Shown here: piece after piece, positions 42,817 to 51,555 of the stretch
Numbering within the stretch: the first letter of the stretch is position 1
How the letters are laid out: the number at the start of each line of letters is the position of its first letter
Assembly (NCBI RefSeq): GCF_001269655.1
Contig: NZ_LHVE01000009.1
Coordinates: forward strand, 553,603 to 617,602
Reading direction: 5' to 3'
From: Pseudomonas thivervalensis
GTDB taxonomy: Bacteria; Pseudomonadota; Gammaproteobacteria; Pseudomonadales; Pseudomonadaceae
DNA length: 64,000 nucleotides
The notes under the pieces: generated by a model
The model's input: only the letters and a program-made list of their open reading frames with translations
Told to the model about the DNA's origin: nothing
Database searches by the model: none
Translations under genes and position numbers: made by a program

Positions 42817-43614
42817 TCAGTACACACCACCTGTCGCTGGCTTCGGTGTGCCCTTGAACGTCGCCGCCAGCGTCTGCAAGCCCCGCATCAACACCGTCGT
42901 ATCCACGCCCACGGCGACAAACGCCGCGCCGAGTTCGATGTAACGCCGGGCCAGTTTTTCATCGGCGCTGAGAATCCCGGCGGCCTTGCCGGCCTGGCGG
43001 ATACGGGCGATGGCGTCTTCGATGGCCGCTTGCACCTGCGGATGACCGGGGTTGCCGCGAAACCCCATCGATGCGCTCAGGTCCGCCGGGCCGATAAAGA
43101 CCCCATCCACGCCTTCCACCGCCGCAATGGCATCCAGGTTGGCCAGGCCCTCGCGGCTCTCGATCTGGACCAACAGGCACATCTGTTCATCGGCCTTGTC
43201 GAGGTAGCCGGGGATGCTGTTCCAACGTGACGCCCGGGCCAGCGCACTGCCGACACCGCGGACACCGTGGGGCGGGTAGTGGATGGCGCGGACCAGTTCG
43301 TGCGCCTGGTCGGCGCTTTCCACCATTGGCACCAGCAAGGTTTGCACGCCGATATCCAGCACTTGCTTGATCAGAGCCGTGTCGCCGATCACCGGGCGGA
43401 TCACCGGTTGGCTGGGGTAGGGCGCCATGGCCTGGAGCTGGCCGAGCAAGGTGCGCAAGTCGTTCGGTGCGTGCTCACCGTCGATCAGCAGCCAATCGAA
43501 GCCGGCATTGGCCGCCAGTTCCGCACAGTAGGCATCGGCCAACCCCAGCCACAGGCCGATCTGCGCTTCGCCGCTGCGCAGGCGTTGCTTGAAGGTATTG
43601 ATGGGCATGTCCAT
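42817..43614 (-). CDS. hpaI: 4-hydroxy-2-oxoheptanedioate aldolase HpaI
   Basis: The 265-residue enzyme is a class II pyruvate aldolase of the HpcH/HpaI family ([67 protein letters not shown]). It cleaves 4-hydroxy-2-oxoheptanedioate to pyruvate and succinic semialdehyde, the last step of the pathway. It is the final gene of the hpa operon, 14 bp after hpaH. Confidence 0.94.
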   Translation of the reverse strand: MDMPINTFKQRLRSGEAQIGLWLGLADAYCAELAANAGFDWLLIDGEHAPNDLRTLLGQLQAMAPYPSQPVIRPVIGDTALIKQVLDIGVQTLLVPMVESADQAHELVRAIHYPPHGVRGVGSALARASRWNSIPGYLDKADEQMCLLVQIESREGLANLDAIAAVEGVDGVFIGPADLSASMGFRGNPGHPQVQAAIEDAIARIRQAGKAAGILSADEKLARRYIELGAAFVAVGVDTTVLMRGLQTLAATFKGTPKPATGGVY

Positions 43615-43628
43615 GAGGCAGTCTCCGA

Positions 43629-44432
43629 TCAGACGAAACGGCAGGCGATGGAACCGAGCATGTCGTAGTCGACATGGAAGGTATCGCCGGGGTTGGCAGC
43701 CACGGGGCGGGTGAAGGAACCGCCGAGGATGATCTGCCCTGGTTGCAGGGTGACGTCATAGGCCGCCAGTTTGTTCGCCAGCCAGGCCACGCCTTTGGCC
43801 GGGTGATTGAGCACGGCCGCCGAGACGCCGGACTCTTCGATCACACCGTTGCGGTAGAGCACCGCCGGGACCTTGCGCAGGTCGATCTCGGTCGGGCGTA
43901 CGGCGCGACCGCCCATGACCACGCCGGCATTGGCGGCGTTGTCGGAAATGGTGTCGAACACCTTGCGGGTCGCCTTGGTCTGCGGGTCGACCTGCTGGAT
44001 GCGCGCATCGATGATTTCCAGCGCCGGGATCACCCATTCGGTGGCGTCGAGTACGTCGAACACCGTCACGTTCGGGCCTTTCAAGGGTTTGCCGAGGATG
44101 AACGCCAGCTCCACTTCCACCCGTGGCACGATGAAACGCTCGAACGGGATGTCGGTGCCTTCATCGAAAAACATGTCGTCGAGCAGCGCGCCGTAGTCTG
44201 GCTCGGTGATGTTCGACGAGACTTGCATGGCCCGGGAGGTCAGGCCGATCTTGTGGCCGACCAGCTTGCGGCCGTCCTTGATCTTTTGTGCGACCCAGGC
44301 GCGCTGGATGGCGTAGGCGTCCTCAATGGTGATGCCCGGGTGGTCGAGGGAAAACTGCCGCACCTGCTCGCGGGAGCGTTCGGCTTGGTCGAGGCGGGCG
44401 GCGGCTTGCTGGATGAAGGTCTGGTCAAGCAT
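43629..44432 (-). CDS. hpaH: 2-oxo-hept-4-ene-1,7-dioate hydratase HpaH
   Basis: The 267-residue enzyme is of the hydratase/decarboxylase family (fumarylacetoacetase fold) with [33 protein letters not shown] and EIIDARI metal-site segments. It adds water to 2-oxohept-4-ene-1,7-dioate before HpaI cleavage. It lies 12 bp after the transporter gene. Confidence 0.94.
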   Translation of the reverse strand: MLDQTFIQQAAARLDQAERSREQVRQFSLDHPGITIEDAYAIQRAWVAQKIKDGRKLVGHKIGLTSRAMQVSSNITEPDYGALLDDMFFDEGTDIPFERFIVPRVEVELAFILGKPLKGPNVTVFDVLDATEWVIPALEIIDARIQQVDPQTKATRKVFDTISDNAANAGVVMGGRAVRPTEIDLRKVPAVLYRNGVIEESGVSAAVLNHPAKGVAWLANKLAAYDVTLQPGQIILGGSFTRPVAANPGDTFHVDYDMLGSIACRFV

Positions 44433-44444
44433 GGCAAGGGTCTC

Positions 44445-45749
44445 TTATTGAGGATTGACGATGGCAGCCCGGGTGCGCAGCACCAGCAAGCCGCCAAGGG
44501 CGATGAGCAGGGCCAGCACGTACAGGGCGAGGCTGGCGCTCTGGGTGGTGTCGCGCATCCAGCCGATCAGGTAGGGCGCGAAGAATGAGGCGATGCTGCC
44601 GAAGGAGCTGATCAGGGCGATGCCGGCGGCCTGGGTGCCGTTGGACAGGAAGGCCGGTGGCAATTGCCAGAACATCGGCAGCGCCGCACTGGCGCCCATG
44701 CCGGCGACGATCAGGCCGCTGAGCACCAGGGTCGGGTTGCCGGGGGAAAGCCCGGCGACCGCGATGCCCAGCGCCGCCATCAACAGCGGCACGCACAGGT
44801 GCCAGCGGCGTTCGCGCTGGCGGTCGGACGAGCGTCCGCAGCCGATCATGAAAAAGCAGCCGGCCAGGTAGGGCACCGCACTGAGCAGCCCGACCTTGCC
44901 GTCACTGCCGATGCCGGCACCGTGGATCAGGGTCGGCATCCAGAAGGCCAGGGTGTTCACCGCCAGCATCACGGCGAAGTACACCGCCACCAACAACCAG
45001 ACTTGTGGGTTGTTGAGGATCGCCGAGAACGAGGTGATGGATTTGCGCTGCTCTTCAAGGCTCAGTTGTTCGCGCAGTTGTTGCTTGGCGTGGGGTGTGA
45101 GCCAGTTGACCGTCTCGAAACTGTCCGGCAGGCACTTGAGCACCACGAGGCCGAGCAGGATCACTGGCAGCCCTTCGATGACGAACATCCACTGCCAGCC
45201 GCGCAGGCCGCCAAGGTCATGGAAATGCTCGAGAATGCCACCGGACAAGGGCCCGCCAATCACCCCGGCCATCGGCACCGCGATGGCAAACAACGCGGTC
45301 ACCTGGGCCCGGCGCCGGGCCGGGTACCAGCGGTTGAGAAACACCAGGATACCGGGAAAGAAACCGGCCTCGGCGACGCCAAGCAGAAAGCGCAGCACGT
45401 AGAAACCGGTGGCGCTTTCGATGAGGAACATGCCGGTGGACAAGGCGCCCCAGACCACCATCAGCGTGGCGATCCAGCGCCGTGGGCCGACCCGGTCCAG
45501 GGCCATGTTGCTGGGCACGCCAAACAGTGCGTAGGCGATGAAGAACAGACCGGCGCCGAAGCCGTAGACCGTGTCGCTGAACTGCAGGTCGGTGCTCATC
45601 TGCATCTTGGCGAAGCCGATGTTGATGCGGTCCAGGTGGGCAAAGAGGTAACAGACCAGCAGCAGCGGCATCAGCCGCCAGGTGATGGTGGCGTGGGTGC
45701 GGTCGTGGGCGACCGTGCCGGCAGTGTCGGCGGTATTGGCTGTGCTCAT
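44445..45749 (-). CDS. hpaX: MFS transporter HpaX (4-hydroxyphenylacetate permease)
   Basis: The 434-residue protein has 12 transmembrane segments and the anion:cation symporter signature (LLVCYLFAHLDRINIGFAKM, LDRVGPRRW, FFPGILVFLNRWYPARRRAQ). HpaX takes up 4-HPA in E. coli and P. putida. The position between hpaF and hpaH supports the call. Confidence 0.9.
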   Translation of the reverse strand: MSTANTADTAGTVAHDRTHATITWRLMPLLLVCYLFAHLDRINIGFAKMQMSTDLQFSDTVYGFGAGLFFIAYALFGVPSNMALDRVGPRRWIATLMVVWGALSTGMFLIESATGFYVLRFLLGVAEAGFFPGILVFLNRWYPARRRAQVTALFAIAVPMAGVIGGPLSGGILEHFHDLGGLRGWQWMFVIEGLPVILLGLVVLKCLPDSFETVNWLTPHAKQQLREQLSLEEQRKSITSFSAILNNPQVWLLVAVYFAVMLAVNTLAFWMPTLIHGAGIGSDGKVGLLSAVPYLAGCFFMIGCGRSSDRQRERRWHLCVPLLMAALGIAVAGLSPGNPTLVLSGLIVAGMGASAALPMFWQLPPAFLSNGTQAAGIALISSFGSIASFFAPYLIGWMRDTTQSASLALYVLALLIALGGLLVLRTRAAIVNPQ

Positions 45750-45800
45750 GATCTTGTACTTTTTGTCAGAGAGGCCGATGGGGAGTGCGGACAGACGGAT

Positions 45801-46193
45801 TCAGCTGGCCTGGCCCTTGAGGAAGGCGTGGACGTTGTTGGCCTTGAAGTTGAGTTGCTCGTGCAGCTCGATCATCTCGAACGAGAGGGCCAGCAGGCGT
45901 TGGGCCTGGAGTTCGGCGAAGTGCGCAGTGATGACCTCGAAGAGTTTTTCCGCGACTTTCTGGCGGGTGGCCAGGTCGCGACCGTGGCCGACTTTCAAGG
46001 TCATGTGCACGAAGGCGTAGTCATGCTTGCCGTCGGCCATGCGCCAGGTACCCAGGCGCACGCCCCGGCTGCGGATGCCGCCCAGGGGGAACACGCCGCT
46101 ATCGCCCAGCACGGCGTGGACCTTTTCAAACAGGCCGGGCAGGTCGGCTTGTCGTTCGATGTTATCGGTGTATTCAGCGATGAAATGCGGCAT
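45801..46193 (-). CDS. hpaF: 5-carboxymethyl-2-hydroxymuconate delta-isomerase HpaF
   Basis: The 130-residue protein starts MPHFIAEYTDNIERQADLPG; the N-terminal Pro after Met removal is the catalytic base of this tautomerase-superfamily enzyme. It isomerises 5-carboxymethyl-2-hydroxymuconate for decarboxylation by HpaG. Length is normal for CHMI. It lies between hpaD and hpaX in the operon. Confidence 0.94.
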   Translation of the reverse strand: MPHFIAEYTDNIERQADLPGLFEKVHAVLGDSGVFPLGGIRSRGVRLGTWRMADGKHDYAFVHMTLKVGHGRDLATRQKVAEKLFEVITAHFAELQAQRLLALSFEMIELHEQLNFKANNVHAFLKGQAS

Positions 46194-46238
46194 GAACGGC
46201 TCCTTCAGGCCGCACGGGGATGCCGTACGGCCGCAGTG

Positions 46239-47096
46239 TCAAACAGGGAAGACAGCGTTGATCTGTCCGGTGCCGGAGCTGCCGAACGGCTCGGTGATGA
46301 TTTCGGCAGGCTTGTCGTAGTCCGGCCCGCCGAGCAGCCCCAGCAACATCGCCGTGTCATGCATCTTGCCTTCGCCGAAGCAGTGTTCGGCGTAGTCCGG
46401 GAGCATCGCGCAGAACTCTTTCCAGCGGCCCTGGCGCCACATCTCGACAACGTGCAGGTCGACCTGCTTGTCGAACTCCCGCGTCCAGTTATGGATATTG
46501 GCTTCGGCGTTGCGATCATCGGAGAAACGGTGTGACAGCGAGCCGGACGCCAGCACCAGCACCTTGCGATCGCTTTTCTCGATGGCCCGGCGCACCGCGG
46601 CGCCGAAGGCGAAGCTGTCTTGCAGGCGATGCCAGGCGCACCAGGCGGCAATCGACACGACGTTGAATTTCTGGTCTTGCGGAACATCCATGTGCATGTA
46701 GCGCATGGGCACCAGCGTGCCGTATTCCAGTTCCAGGCTTGGGATGTTGTGAGCCAGGGTGCGCACATCCACGGCATTGGCCTCGGCGGCGATCAGCTCG
46801 CCCAGTTCCGGCGCGCCGGAGTATTCGTACTCCATGTTCTTGATGAAGTGCGGCAACTCGTTGCTGGTGTAGATGCCCTTGAAGTGCTCGCCGCTGTTGA
46901 CGTGATAGGCGCTGTTGACCAGCCAGTGCACGTCGAACACCACGGCGGTGTCGGCGCCGAGTTCACGGGCACGGCGGCCGATTTCCTTGTGCCCGGCAAT
47001 CGCGGCGGCGCGGCAACCGTGGTGCTTGCCGGGCAGCTCCGACAGGTACATCGAGGGAACGTGGCAGATTTTCGCAGCCAGGACGACTTCGCCCAT
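46239..47096 (-). CDS. hpaD: 3,4-dihydroxyphenylacetate 2,3-dioxygenase HpaD
   Basis: The 285-residue enzyme is a class III (LigB-type) extradiol dioxygenase. Iron ligands lie in KICHVPSMYLSELPGKHHGC near the N-terminus and VVFDVHWLVNSAYHV near residue 57, with a later acidic ligand. It cleaves homoprotocatechuate at the 2,3 bond to 5-carboxymethyl-2-hydroxymuconate semialdehyde. A REPIN (47167-47257) separates it from hpaE, so transcription must pass through that element. Confidence 0.95.
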   Translation of the reverse strand: MGEVVLAAKICHVPSMYLSELPGKHHGCRAAAIAGHKEIGRRARELGADTAVVFDVHWLVNSAYHVNSGEHFKGIYTSNELPHFIKNMEYEYSGAPELGELIAAEANAVDVRTLAHNIPSLELEYGTLVPMRYMHMDVPQDQKFNVVSIAAWCAWHRLQDSFAFGAAVRRAIEKSDRKVLVLASGSLSHRFSDDRNAEANIHNWTREFDKQVDLHVVEMWRQGRWKEFCAMLPDYAEHCFGEGKMHDTAMLLGLLGGPDYDKPAEIITEPFGSSGTGQINAVFPV

Positions 47097-47166
47097 GATG
47101 ATTCTCCTGAAAAATTGTTCTTGTTGATCTTGAAACGGTGAATCAAGTCATTGCCAATGAGCTCTT

Positions 47167-47257
47167 GTGGCGAGGGAGCTTGCTCCCGCTGGGCTGCGAA
47201 GCGGCCCCATTTTTTGCGATCGCTGCGCAATCGAGCGGGAGCAAGCTCCCTCGCCAC
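47167..47257. repeat. REPIN, family A, inside the hpa operon
   Basis: Paired arms lie in the 190-bp gap between hpaD and hpaE, both transcribed leftward, so the hairpin would be part of the polycistronic mRNA and could modulate stability or expression of hpaD and downstream genes. Confidence 0.88.
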
Positions 47258-47286
47258 GGAGTCATCGTCGCCCATGAGGCTTGGGC

Positions 47287-48747
47287 CTATACCCCCCACC
47301 GCGGTATGTGATGACTGCCCATGGAGATGCAAACGTTCTTGATCTCGGCAAACACTTCAAAGCTGTACTGTCCGCCTTCGCGGCCCGTTCCGGAACCCTT
47401 TACGCCGCCGAAAGGTTGGCGCAGGTCGCGCACGTTCTGGCTGTTGATGAAGACCATGCCGGCCTCGATGCCATGGGCCAGGCGATGGGCCTTGCCGATG
47501 TCCTGGGTCCAGATGTACGAGGCCAGCCCGTACTCGGTGTCGTTGGCCAGTTGCAAGGCTTCGGCTTCATCCTTGAACGGGATCAGGCACACCACCGGGC
47601 CGAAGATTTCTTCCTGGGCGATGCGCATGTTGTTGTTGACGTCAGCGAATACCGTCGGCTGGATGAATTGGCCGCGGCTCAAGTGCGCCGCCAGGTTGGC
47701 CGGGCGTTCCAGGCCGCCGGCCAGGAGGGTGGCGCCTTCTTCGAGGCCTATCTTGATGTAGCCGGTGACTTTGTCGTAATGAGCCTGGGTGATCATCGAG
47801 CCGACCTGGGTCTTCGGGTCTTGCGGGTCACCGACGATCAGGCGTTTGGCACGGGCGGCGAACTCGGCGACGAACTGCGGATAGACGCTTTCCTGGATGA
47901 AGATCCGACTGCCAGCGGTGCAACGCTCGCCATTGAGGGAGAAAATCGTGAACAATGCCGCATCAAGGGCCCGTTCCAGGTCGGCGTCTTCGAAAATCAG
48001 CACCGGCGACTTGCCGCCCAGTTCCATCGAGTATTTTTTCAACCCGGCGGTTTGCATGATTTTCTTGCCGGTGGCGGTGCCGCCGGTGAAGGAGATCGCC
48101 CGCACATCGGGGTGACGCACCAACGCATCGCCAGCGGTGGCGCCATAGCCCTGGATCACGTTCAACACACCGTTGGGAATGCCGGCTTCGACCGCCAGGC
48201 GACCCAGCTCGTTGGCGGTCAGCGGCGACAGCTCGGACATCTTCAGCACGGCCGTGTTGCCCAGCGCCAGGCACGGCGCGGTCTTCCAGGTCGCGGTCAT
48301 GAACGGCACGTTCCAGGGCGAGACCAGCGCGCAGACACCCACCGGCTGGTAGAGGGTGTAGTTGAGCATCTGGTCGTCGACCGGGTAGCTATGGCCGTCC
48401 ATCCGTGTACAGACTTCGGCAAAGAAATCGAAGTTGTGGGAAGCGCGCGGGATCAGCACGTTACGGGTCTGGTGGATCGGCAAACCGGTGTCGAGGGTTT
48501 CCAGTTCGGCCAGCTTCGGTACGTTCTGCTCGATCAGCTCACCGAGCTTGCGCATCAGCCGGGCGCGTTCCTTGGCCGGGGTGTTGGCCCATTTCGGGAA
48601 CGCTTCCTTGGCGGCTGCGACCGCTTGGGCGACTTCCTCGGCACCGCCGCTGGCGACTTCGCCGATGGCTTCCCCGGTGGCCGGGTTGTAGTTGACGAAG
48701 ACGTCTTTGCTTTCGACCTCACGGCCGTTGATCCAGTGTTTGATCAT
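47287..48747 (-). CDS. hpaE: 5-carboxymethyl-2-hydroxymuconate semialdehyde dehydrogenase HpaE
   Basis: The 486-residue enzyme shows ALDH motifs SPWNVPFMTATWKTAPCLAL, FTGGTATGKKIMQTAG, KYSMELGGKSPVLIFEDAD and NGERCTAGSRIFIQ with the catalytic Cys. The start MIKHWINGREVESKDVFVN is the usual HpaE N-terminus; a TTG at 48756 is a less likely start. It oxidises the ring-cleavage product with NAD. Confidence 0.95.
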   Translation of the reverse strand: MIKHWINGREVESKDVFVNYNPATGEAIGEVASGGAEEVAQAVAAAKEAFPKWANTPAKERARLMRKLGELIEQNVPKLAELETLDTGLPIHQTRNVLIPRASHNFDFFAEVCTRMDGHSYPVDDQMLNYTLYQPVGVCALVSPWNVPFMTATWKTAPCLALGNTAVLKMSELSPLTANELGRLAVEAGIPNGVLNVIQGYGATAGDALVRHPDVRAISFTGGTATGKKIMQTAGLKKYSMELGGKSPVLIFEDADLERALDAALFTIFSLNGERCTAGSRIFIQESVYPQFVAEFAARAKRLIVGDPQDPKTQVGSMITQAHYDKVTGYIKIGLEEGATLLAGGLERPANLAAHLSRGQFIQPTVFADVNNNMRIAQEEIFGPVVCLIPFKDEAEALQLANDTEYGLASYIWTQDIGKAHRLAHGIEAGMVFINSQNVRDLRQPFGGVKGSGTGREGGQYSFEVFAEIKNVCISMGSHHIPRWGV

Positions 48748-48752
48748 GCTGC

Positions 48753-49523
48753 TCAAGCCTCTTTACGGGATGCGAAGAACTCGGCTTCGCTGACAATTCG
48801 GTTGACCAGACGGCCGACGCCTTCCACTTCCACCACCACTTCATCACCGGGTACCACATCCGCCAGGCCTTCCGGCGTGCCGGTGGCGATCATGTCGCCG
48901 GGCTGCAGGGTCATGAAGCTGGACAGGTATTCGATCAGGTAGGGGATGTCGAAAATCATGTCCTTGGTGCTGCCTTCCTGGCGCAACTCGCCGTTGATCC
49001 AGGTGCGTAGCGTGAGGTTGCTCGGGTCCGGTACATCGGCCACATCAACGATCCATGGGCCGACGGGCGTCGTCGCGTCACGGTTTTTCACCCGCAGGTT
49101 GGGGCGGTAGTAGTTTTCCAGGTAATCGCGGATCGCGTAGTCATTGCACACGGTGTAACCGGCCAGGTAGTCCAGTGCATCCTCGCGCTTGACGTTGCGC
49201 GCGGCTTTGCCGATGACCGCCACCAGCTCGCACTCGTAATGCATGTAGGCGACGTTATCGGGGCGCCAGGTCGCCTGGTTGTGGCCGGTGTAGGTGCCGG
49301 GCGACTTGATGAACGCCAGGGGTTCCGTTGGTGGCTTGAACGCCAGTTCAGCGGCGTGATCGGCGTAGTTCAGGCCCAGGGCGAACATGCTGCCGGTGGC
49401 CGGTGGCAGCCACTGGACCTGATCCTCGGCCAGCAGGCGACCGTCGGCCAGCCGTACGGCATTGTGGGCTTCAACGATGACGGCGTGATCCTGGCCGGCA
49501 AAACGAATGCGCGCGTGTTTCAT
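48753..49523 (-). CDS. hpaG2: HpaG2, 2-hydroxyhepta-2,4-diene-1,7-dioate isomerase
   Basis: The 256-residue protein is of the fumarylacetoacetate hydrolase fold (AFIKSPGTYTGHNQATWRPD, MHYECELVAVIGKAARNVKR, PWIVDVADVPDPSNLTLRTW, GDMIATGTPEGLADVVPGDE). HpaG in enterobacteria is a fusion of two such domains; here they are separate genes. It ends 5 bp before hpaE and its start overlaps hpaG1 by 4 bp. Confidence 0.93.
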   Translation of the reverse strand: MKHARIRFAGQDHAVIVEAHNAVRLADGRLLAEDQVQWLPPATGSMFALGLNYADHAAELAFKPPTEPLAFIKSPGTYTGHNQATWRPDNVAYMHYECELVAVIGKAARNVKREDALDYLAGYTVCNDYAIRDYLENYYRPNLRVKNRDATTPVGPWIVDVADVPDPSNLTLRTWINGELRQEGSTKDMIFDIPYLIEYLSSFMTLQPGDMIATGTPEGLADVVPGDEVVVEVEGVGRLVNRIVSEAEFFASRKEA

Positions 49524-50197
49524 GAACCTGCTCCTGTTTCCTCGGCCACGATGGTATTGACGAGACGGCCCAGGCCGCTGATGTCCACTTCGACACGATC
49601 ACCGGGCAGCACATCGACCCGACCTTCAGGCGTGCCGGTGATCAGCACGTCTCCAGCATGCAGGGTCATGAACTCGCTGATCTCGGCAATCAACTGGGGA
49701 ATGTTGCGAACGAAGTTGGCCGTGCTGTTTTGCTGGCGCACCTCGCCGTTGACGTACAGCGTGATCGCCAGACTGTGGGGATCGGCCACCTGGGCGGTGG
49801 GCACCAGTTCCGGGCCGATGGCGCAGAAGCCGTCCCGGCACTTGGCCTTGACGGCGGGGCGGTAATAGCTGTCTTCCGGGAGGCTGAATTCATTGACGAC
49901 GGTGTAGCCGGCCACGTAATCCAGGGCCTCGGCGGCGCTGACGCGGCTGGCCGACTTGCCCATCACCACGCCAAGGGCCGGTCCTGGTTGCAGCGTTTCG
50001 CCGCCACCTGGGTGAACCACATTGGCGTCGTGTCGGTTGCGAGTATTGGGCGTCTTGATGAACAGCACAGGTTTGAGCGGTGGCTTCTGGTAGGGCGGTT
50101 GCTCGAATTCGGCGAGGCGCTGTTTCAGCAACCCCTGGTAGTTCAGCGCGACCCCGAACAGGGTACCGGTCGCGACGTCATGCAGGGCACGGCTCAT
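49520..50197 (-). CDS. hpaG1: HpaG1, 5-oxopent-3-ene-1,2,5-tricarboxylate decarboxylase
   Basis: The 225-residue protein has the same fold (VLFIKTPNTRNRHDANVVHP, GPALGVVMGKSASRVSAAEA, GDVLITGTPEGRVDVLPGDR). The start MSRALHDVATGTLFGVALNY has a GGAGACAAGC leader. It is the promoter-proximal gene of the operon and lies divergent from hpaA. Together with HpaG2 it performs decarboxylation and isomerisation. Confidence 0.93.
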   Translation of the reverse strand: MSRALHDVATGTLFGVALNYQGLLKQRLAEFEQPPYQKPPLKPVLFIKTPNTRNRHDANVVHPGGGETLQPGPALGVVMGKSASRVSAAEALDYVAGYTVVNEFSLPEDSYYRPAVKAKCRDGFCAIGPELVPTAQVADPHSLAITLYVNGEVRQQNSTANFVRNIPQLIAEISEFMTLHAGDVLITGTPEGRVDVLPGDRVEVDISGLGRLVNTIVAEETGAGS

Positions 50198-50243
50198 GCT
50201 TGTCTCCTGGCGATGGCAGAGTGATGAGGGCTCTGCGGTTATT

Positions 50244-50257
50244 GTTAATGTATTAAC
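50244..50257. promoter_or_regulatory. Candidate HpaR operator in the hpaG1/hpaA control region
   Basis: GTTAAT-GT-ATTAAC is a perfect 14-bp palindrome, 47 bp before hpaG1. Its GTTAA-N4-TTAAC core equals that at 42188-42201. An additional half-site GTTAAC at 50273 lies 16 bp further. Confidence 0.7.
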
Positions 50258-50382
50258 AGTTATAATTAAGATGTTAACTATCGTCAAGCGTGACAGAATG
50301 ACCGGCACTGGTTGCCTTGCCGGATTCGGTGCAGGATGAGGGCGGCAGGTACCTGAATCAGAATAAAAACGAGCACTGCGTG

Positions 50383-51288
50383 ATGACCGACCGCCAGCCG
50401 ATCCCGAACATCAACATTGGTCAGGTGTACGACCAGCGCTACAGCGATGCCGAAGTGCATTACGACCGGCTCGCCAACCTGGCGGGTTTTTTCGGTCGCA
50501 ACATGCCGGTGCATCGCCACGACCGCTTCTTCCAGGTGCACTACGTCAAGAGCGGTACCGTGCGGGTGTACCTCGATGACCAGCAGTACGTCGAATCCGG
50601 CCCGATGTTCTTCCTTACACCGCCAACCATCCCCCATGCCTTCGTGACCGAGGCCGACAGCGACGGGCATGTGCTGACGGTGCGCCAGCAGTTGGTGTGG
50701 CAGTTGATCGATGCCGACCCGAGCCTGGCACCGGCTGGCGTGCAGATGCCGGCAGCCTGCGTGGCCTTGACGCAACTGGGGCCGCAGCAAGCGGGGGAGG
50801 CGCGGCGGCTGGAATACCTGTTCGAGGAATTGAGCGAGGAGGTGGTGGCGGGGCGGCCGGGACGCAGCGCTGCGCTGGACGGCCTGACGCGGCTGATCAT
50901 GATCAGCTTGCTGCGCTTGTGTTCCAACTCCCTGCAAGCCAGGCCGGCACGGCATGAAGACCTGAAGATCTTTCACCGCTTCAACGAGCTGATCGAGGCC
51001 CACTACCTGCAACATTGGCCGTTGTCGCGCTACGCCGAAGGCATCGGCGTGACCGAGGCGCGCCTCAATGACGTGTGTCGACGCATCGCCGATCTACCCT
51101 CCAAGCGCCTGATCATGGAGCGACTGATGCAGGAGGCCAAGCGCCTGTTGTTGTTCACCGGCAGCTCGGCCAATGAAATCTGCTACCAGCTCGGCTTCAA
51201 GGACCCGGCGTATTTCAGCCGTTTTTTCCAGCGTTACGCCCAACTCACGCCGGGGGAGTATCGCCAGCGGCAGTCGGGGTTGCGCTGA
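50383..51288 (+). CDS. hpaA: AraC family activator HpaA of the 4-hydroxyphenylacetate pathway
   Basis: The 301-residue protein has an N-terminal cupin sensor (YDRLANLAGFFGRNMPVHRH, VHYVKSGTVRVYLDDQQYVE) and a C-terminal AraC domain (SRYAEGIGVTEARLNDVCRR, FKDPAYFSRFFQRYAQLTPG). HpaA activates the HPA hydroxylase genes in response to 4-HPA in E. coli. The divergent position relative to hpaG1 fits. The ribosome site before the ATG at 50383 is weak. Confidence 0.9.
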   Translation: MTDRQPIPNINIGQVYDQRYSDAEVHYDRLANLAGFFGRNMPVHRHDRFFQVHYVKSGTVRVYLDDQQYVESGPMFFLTPPTIPHAFVTEADSDGHVLTVRQQLVWQLIDADPSLAPAGVQMPAACVALTQLGPQQAGEARRLEYLFEELSEEVVAGRPGRSAALDGLTRLIMISLLRLCSNSLQARPARHEDLKIFHRFNELIEAHYLQHWPLSRYAEGIGVTEARLNDVCRRIADLPSKRLIMERLMQEAKRLLLFTGSSANEICYQLGFKDPAYFSRFFQRYAQLTPGEYRQRQSGLR

Positions 51289-51319
51289 AAACGCAGCCGT
51301 ACTTTATGCAGATAGTCCC

Positions 51320-51473
51320 GTGGCCAGAGATTGTTCCCGCTGGGCCTGTAGGAGCTGTCGAGCGGAGCGAGGCTGCGATCTTTCTCGAGACACTTGGATC
51401 TCAAGCGAAAGATCAAAAGATCGCAGGCTTCGCCAGCGCCTACAGAGCCGAGCGGGAGCAATCTCTGGCCACG
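51320..51473. repeat. Nested repeat: family C element inside a family A-like element
   Basis: Outer arms GTGGCCAGAGATTGTTCCCG and AGCGGGAGCAATCTCTGGCC enclose a family C doublet at 51346-51444 (CTGTAGGAGCTGTCG to GCGCCTACAG). The outer arms differ from the main A family (CCAGAGATTG for CGAGGGAGCT). It shows one element inserted into another. Confidence 0.85.
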
Positions 51474-51555
51474 GAAGCTCCCGTGCGGCTTTGCTTCTTG
51501 CGGCAGCCTGGAGACGACACTAAGCTGCCGATTCGCCCATCCACACAGTTCGAAC

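Noticed and set aside
44664..46535. 623-codon plus-strand open frame across hpaX and hpaF
   Set aside because: It covers two genes with strong family motifs on the opposite strand and has an antisense-type composition.
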